Made by a program: the position numbers and the translations under genes. Below are positions 60,819-64,000 of a DNA stretch of 64,000 nt, in pieces. Below the pieces are notes generated by a model that was not told where the DNA came from, made no database searches, and saw nothing but the letters and a program-made list of their open reading frames with translations. The first letter of the stretch is position 1, and each line of letters starts with the position of its first letter. This DNA is from Bradyrhizobium sp. WBAH42. GTDB taxonomy: Bacteria; Pseudomonadota; Alphaproteobacteria; Rhizobiales; Xanthobacteraceae. The stretch spans positions 2,117,001 to 2,181,000 of the forward strand of contig NZ_CP036533.1 of the NCBI RefSeq assembly GCF_024585265.1, read 5' to 3'.

Positions 60819-62306
60819 TTAACTGTTGTTCGCCGGCTTCGCGGCAGCGGCCGGCTTCGCAGCCTTGGGCTTGGCTGGCTTGGAGGCCTGGTCGCCGCTT
60901 GCAGGCTTCTCGGCAGGTTTGGCCGCATCGGGCTTGGCAGCAGCATGCTTGGCGCCCGCCGGCTTGGCAGCGGCCGGTTTGGCTGCGGTCTTGCCGTCGC
61001 CCTTGCCGTCAGCCTGCTTGGCGTCGGGCTTCACCGCCGCGGTCTTCGTGCCAGCCTCCTTGTTTCCCTCCTTGTGCTTGTCGGCGGCGTCTGGCTTCTT
61101 GGCGACGCGCGACTTCTTGCCACGCGGCTTGGACGCGGCCTGCTGGTCGGCATCGGCCGCGACCGCGGCGATCAGGGCCGTGCCGGTGCGGGTCGGGCCG
61201 GTATAGACCTGCACGGGCTCTGTGGCCGCGGGGGCCGAGGCCATCAGCTCGGAAGCCTTCATCAGCGGCGGCTGCAGGCCGGCCGTGAAGAAGGTGAACT
61301 GGGCGGCGCCGCCGGTGGCGGAGGCGGATCCGGTCGCGCCGCCATTGGCAGCAATCAGCGCATCGTCGTCGTCGCTGGCCGGCCGCTTGCGGTTGGGTCC
61401 GCACATCTCGTCGCGCAGGTTCGGCGGCGTGGCATCGACCGGCACGAGATTGTCGACGGTGCCGAGCGAGGGGCGCAGCCAGGTGAGGTTGTCCTGAGCG
61501 AAGCCGCGCTCCAACAGCTGCGCCGCCTTCACCGCGCGCGCCGTGCCGGAATTGGCGCCGAGCACCACCGCGATCAGCCGGCGGCCGTTGCGCGTGGCCG
61601 AGGCGACGAGGTTGTAGCCGGAGGCGCAGATGAAGCCGGTCTTGAACCCGTCGGCGCCGGGATAGCGGCCGATCAGCTTGTTGAAATTGCCGGTGACGCG
61701 CTTGCCGAAGCGGATCGCCGGGATGTGCACGAAGTACTCGTACTCCGGCAGGTCGCGCAGGAACGAGCGCGCCAAGATGCCGAGGTCGCGCGCCGAGGTG
61801 ACCTGGCCTTCGGCGGGCAGGCCGTTCGGGTTGACGTAGCTCGTCTGGGTCATGCCGAGCTTCCTCGCGGTGTCGTTCATCACCGCGGAGAAGCCGTCGA
61901 CCGAGCCGCCGACGCCTTCGGCGAGCACCACGGCCATGTCGTTCGCCGACTTGACCATCATCATCTTCAGCGCGTTGTCGACGGTGACCTGCGTTCCCGG
62001 GCGGAACCCCATCTTCGAGGGCGATTGCGAGGCCGCGGTTGGCGACACCGTGAGCAGCGTGTCGAGCGTCAGCCTGCCGTCCTTGACCGCCTTCAGCGTC
62101 ACATAGGCTGTCATGATCTTGGTGACGGAGGCCGGATACCACGGAATGGTCGCGTTTTCGGCCTGCAACACCTTGCCGCTGTCGGCCTCGATCAGCAGGA
62201 GCGCTTCGGCGTCCGCCGCGCGCGGTGCGAGCAACGCGGCACAGGCGAGCGTCGCAGCGAACAGGTTGAACAGGGATTTGCGAAGCAGCGGGCGAAGGGC
62301 GTGCAC
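60819..62306 (-). CDS. D-alanyl-D-alanine carboxypeptidase with long Lys/Ala/Pro tail
   Basis: A 495-residue penicillin-binding protein 5/6-type enzyme. Signal peptide residues about 1-33. Serine active-site motifs are SVTK (60-63), SAN (120-122) and KTG (222-224). The domain ends near 330. The last 120 residues are a low-complexity tail of K, A, P and D (for example KPAAAKPAGAKHAAAKPDAAKPAEKP), longer than in E. coli DacA. It starts with GTG at 62306. It trims peptidoglycan stem peptides. Confidence 0.9.
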   Translation of the reverse strand: MHALRPLLRKSLFNLFAATLACAALLAPRAADAEALLLIEADSGKVLQAENATIPWYPASVTKIMTAYVTLKAVKDGRLTLDTLLTVSPTAASQSPSKMGFRPGTQVTVDNALKMMMVKSANDMAVVLAEGVGGSVDGFSAVMNDTARKLGMTQTSYVNPNGLPAEGQVTSARDLGILARSFLRDLPEYEYFVHIPAIRFGKRVTGNFNKLIGRYPGADGFKTGFICASGYNLVASATRNGRRLIAVVLGANSGTARAVKAAQLLERGFAQDNLTWLRPSLGTVDNLVPVDATPPNLRDEMCGPNRKRPASDDDDALIAANGGATGSASATGGAAQFTFFTAGLQPPLMKASELMASAPAATEPVQVYTGPTRTGTALIAAVAADADQQAASKPRGKKSRVAKKPDAADKHKEGNKEAGTKTAAVKPDAKQADGKGDGKTAAKPAAAKPAGAKHAAAKPDAAKPAEKPASGDQASKPAKPKAAKPAAAAKPANNS

Positions 62307-62498
62307 TATCCGATTCCGGTCCTTGGAGATCCGCGCCCGAGAGGGTCGGTTCTCGTGATCTGATTGTCGGTTCTGAAATCCAGCGCCGCCGCTTGCGGCG
62401 TCGCAAACCTATACCGGCTGGTGCGTCGAGAATAGGGGCTTCGGGCGGGTATTCCGCAACGAAGTAGGCCGAATTTCGACGGGTCCTCTCGGGACTTG

Positions 62499-64000
62499 CT
62501 AGGGGGATTTGGCAGCTGTCGCGGCAGCCTCGGCGGCCGTCACGCTGGCCCGTGCGTTCTCCTGCACCATGAACTGGGCCTTGGCCATCTCGGCAAAATG
62601 GCCGCCTTTGGCCACGAGTTCCTCGAAAGTTCCGGTTTCGATCACGCGTCCATTCTCGAACACCAGGATCCGGGTGGCGTTGCGGATGGTGGAGAGGCGA
62701 TGGGCGATCACGAAGGTGGTGCGGCCCCTCATCACTTCGTCGAGAGCGGCATTCACCTTGACCTCGGTGACGGCGTCGAGCGCGGAGGTCGCCTCGTCCA
62801 GGATCAGGATCGGCGGGTCCTTCAGCAGGGCGCGGGCGATCGACAGCCGCTGCCGTTCGCCGCCGGAGAGCATGCGGCCGCGCTCGCCGGCATTGGTCTC
62901 GAAACCGCCGCTGCGCTCGATGAATTCCAGCGCCTGCGCGCGCTCCGCCGCCTTGCGCATCTCGGCCTCGGTCGCATCCGGCTTGCCGACGCGCAAATTC
63001 TCCGCGATCGAGCGGTTGAACAGCAGTGCTTCCTGGAACACCACGCCGATGTTCCGCCGCAGCGAGGTCAGCGTGACGCCGCGCACGTCCATGCCGTCGA
63101 TCTTGATGACGCCGGATTGCGGATCGAAGGCGCGATGCAGGAGCGCAATCGCGGTCGACTTGCCTGCCCCTGTCGGGCCGACCAGCGCGATGGTCTGGCC
63201 CGGCAGCGCGGTGAAGGTGAGGTCCTCGATCGCCGGCCGCTTGCCGTCATAGGAGAACGTGACGTCGTTGAACTCGACGAGGCCCGACAGCCTGCCGGCA
63301 TCGATTGCGTCGGGCCGGTCGTGCACCGCGGGCACGGCGTCGAGCACATTGAAGAACTCGCGCAGGCGCGGGGCCTCCATGAACACGCTGTTGATGAAGC
63401 TCACCACCTGCTCGAGCTTCTGGATCAGCAGCGTCGCGAAGCTCACGAACATCACGATCTCGCCGACCGAGGTCAGGCCCTGGTCGTGCAGCGCGATGCC
63501 GAGGGTGAAGATCGCCAGCACCGTGATGGTGGTGGACGCGCGCGTGATCACCGTGACCAGCGCCCACCACGACAGCACCGGCATCTGCGCGGCCAGCAGC
63601 TCGTCGGCGACCGAGCGCAGTCCTTTGACCTCGGATTCGACGCGCACGAAGCTCTGCACCAGCGCGACGTTGCCGAGCGCGTCCGACGCGCGCGCGGAGA
63701 GCTCGCTGTAATGCTCCTCGACCTCCATCTGCATGCCGAAGGTCTTGCGCACAACGAAGGTGGTCAGGCCAGTGAAGACGATGCAGAGCACGAACAAGAG
63801 GATCGCCAGCCGCCAGTTCAGGTAGAGCGACAGCGGCAGCAGCACCAGGACCGAAAGGATCGCGGCAAAATGCTCACGGAAGAAGCCGAGCCACAGCCGC
63901 CACAGCGCGTCCGTGCCGTTGAGCATGACCTTCATCAGCCGGCCGGAATGGGTGCCGGAGTGGAAGGTCAACGGCAGCTGCAGGATGTGCTCGAAATAAT
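62499..64000 (-). CDS. ndvA: Cyclic beta-1,2-glucan exporter ATP-binding/permease (NdvA/ChvA-like), partial
   Basis: The C-terminal 500 residues of an ABC exporter; its 5' end lies beyond the window edge. The last helices of the membrane domain and the ATPase are seen: Walker [10 protein letters not shown], signature LSGGERQRL, Walker [13 protein letters not shown], and the H-loop AHRLST. The sequence [26 protein letters not shown] fits NdvA, the cyclic glucan exporter. The glucan is important for osmotic adaptation and plant interaction in rhizobia. Confidence 0.88.
   Translation of the reverse strand, partial: YFEHILQLPLTFHSGTHSGRLMKVMLNGTDALWRLWLGFFREHFAAILSVLVLLPLSLYLNWRLAILLFVLCIVFTGLTTFVVRKTFGMQMEVEEHYSELSARASDALGNVALVQSFVRVESEVKGLRSVADELLAAQMPVLSWWALVTVITRASTTITVLAIFTLGIALHDQGLTSVGEIVMFVSFATLLIQKLEQVVSFINSVFMEAPRLREFFNVLDAVPAVHDRPDAIDAGRLSGLVEFNDVTFSYDGKRPAIEDLTFTALPGQTIALVGPTGAGKSTAIALLHRAFDPQSGVIKIDGMDVRGVTLTSLRRNIGVVFQEALLFNRSIAENLRVGKPDATEAEMRKAAERAQALEFIERSGGFETNAGERGRMLSGGERQRLSIARALLKDPPILILDEATSALDAVTEVKVNAALDEVMRGRTTFVIAHRLSTIRNATRILVFENGRVIETGTFEELVAKGGHFAEMAKAQFMVQENARASVTAAEAAATAAKSP

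Overview
The window reads as one chromosomal segment of a high-GC alphaproteobacterium, most likely Bradyrhizobium or a close relative. The basis is the TrcR (DUF1013) regulator, the DUF2948-hisD-UPF0262 block, the NdvA-type cyclic glucan exporter at the right edge, TAXI-TRAP and tripartite-tricarboxylate binding proteins, and many Rhizobiales-style palindromic intergenic repeats. No phage, transposase, integrase, CRISPR array or plasmid gene is visible. The species is inferred from gene content, not proven.

Left part (1-17 kb). An operon at 132-4748 encodes a periplasmic Bug-type binding protein, a flavin reductase, a fumarylacetoacetase-family enzyme, an HpaH-like hydratase, a RidA protein and a LigI-like amidohydrolase. 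This fits the lower part of an aromatic meta-cleavage route. A LuxR-type solo regulator follows on the opposite strand, then a frameshifted LLM oxidoreductase. At 7197-10017 four genes for membrane or exported proteins of unknown role end with an HExxH metalloprotease. Next come a Tat-exported intradiol-dioxygenase-like protein paired with a heme-b ferric-reductase-like membrane protein, a methyltransferase, a cyclic-nucleotide-binding protein, an ABC binding protein and an NTF2-like protein. A long gene-free stretch (15.2-16.1 kb) carries a structured repeat, followed by a RidA gene and tRNA-Thr.

Middle part (17-40 kb). A cyclic-nucleotide-binding/thioredoxin-reductase-like fusion, an EthD protein, a four-helix membrane protein and an alpha/beta hydrolase precede a conserved housekeeping block: DUF2948, hisD, UPF0262, a low-molecular-weight phosphatase, maf, yacG and tRNA-Phe. 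Then come a DUF1326/DUF2182 pair, a large GGDEF-EAL protein, small enzymes (nitrobindin-like, RibD-like reductase, amine oxidase), a TTC38-like TPR protein, an aldo/keto reductase, a thioesterase and a CoA-type Nudix hydrolase.

Right part (39-64 kb). A lysozyme-like exported protein, small exported proteins, a TAXI-TRAP transporter operon with DUF1850, an SDR, a membrane protein, a Na+/H+ antiporter, two tandem TPR-LprI proteins, propionyl-CoA synthetase, a lipoprotein and an OmpW porin lead to trcR / ispH-thrB-rnhA. The window closes with a peroxiredoxin, an acyl-CoA ligase, a D,D-carboxypeptidase and a partial ndvA-like gene.

Many intergenic gaps hold inverted-repeat elements that fall into at least four recurring families. 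The least explained coding parts are the exported operon at 7.2-10.0 kb, the Tat/ferric-reductase-like pair at 10.1-11.3 kb and the tandem TPR-LprI genes at 48.8-51.1 kb.
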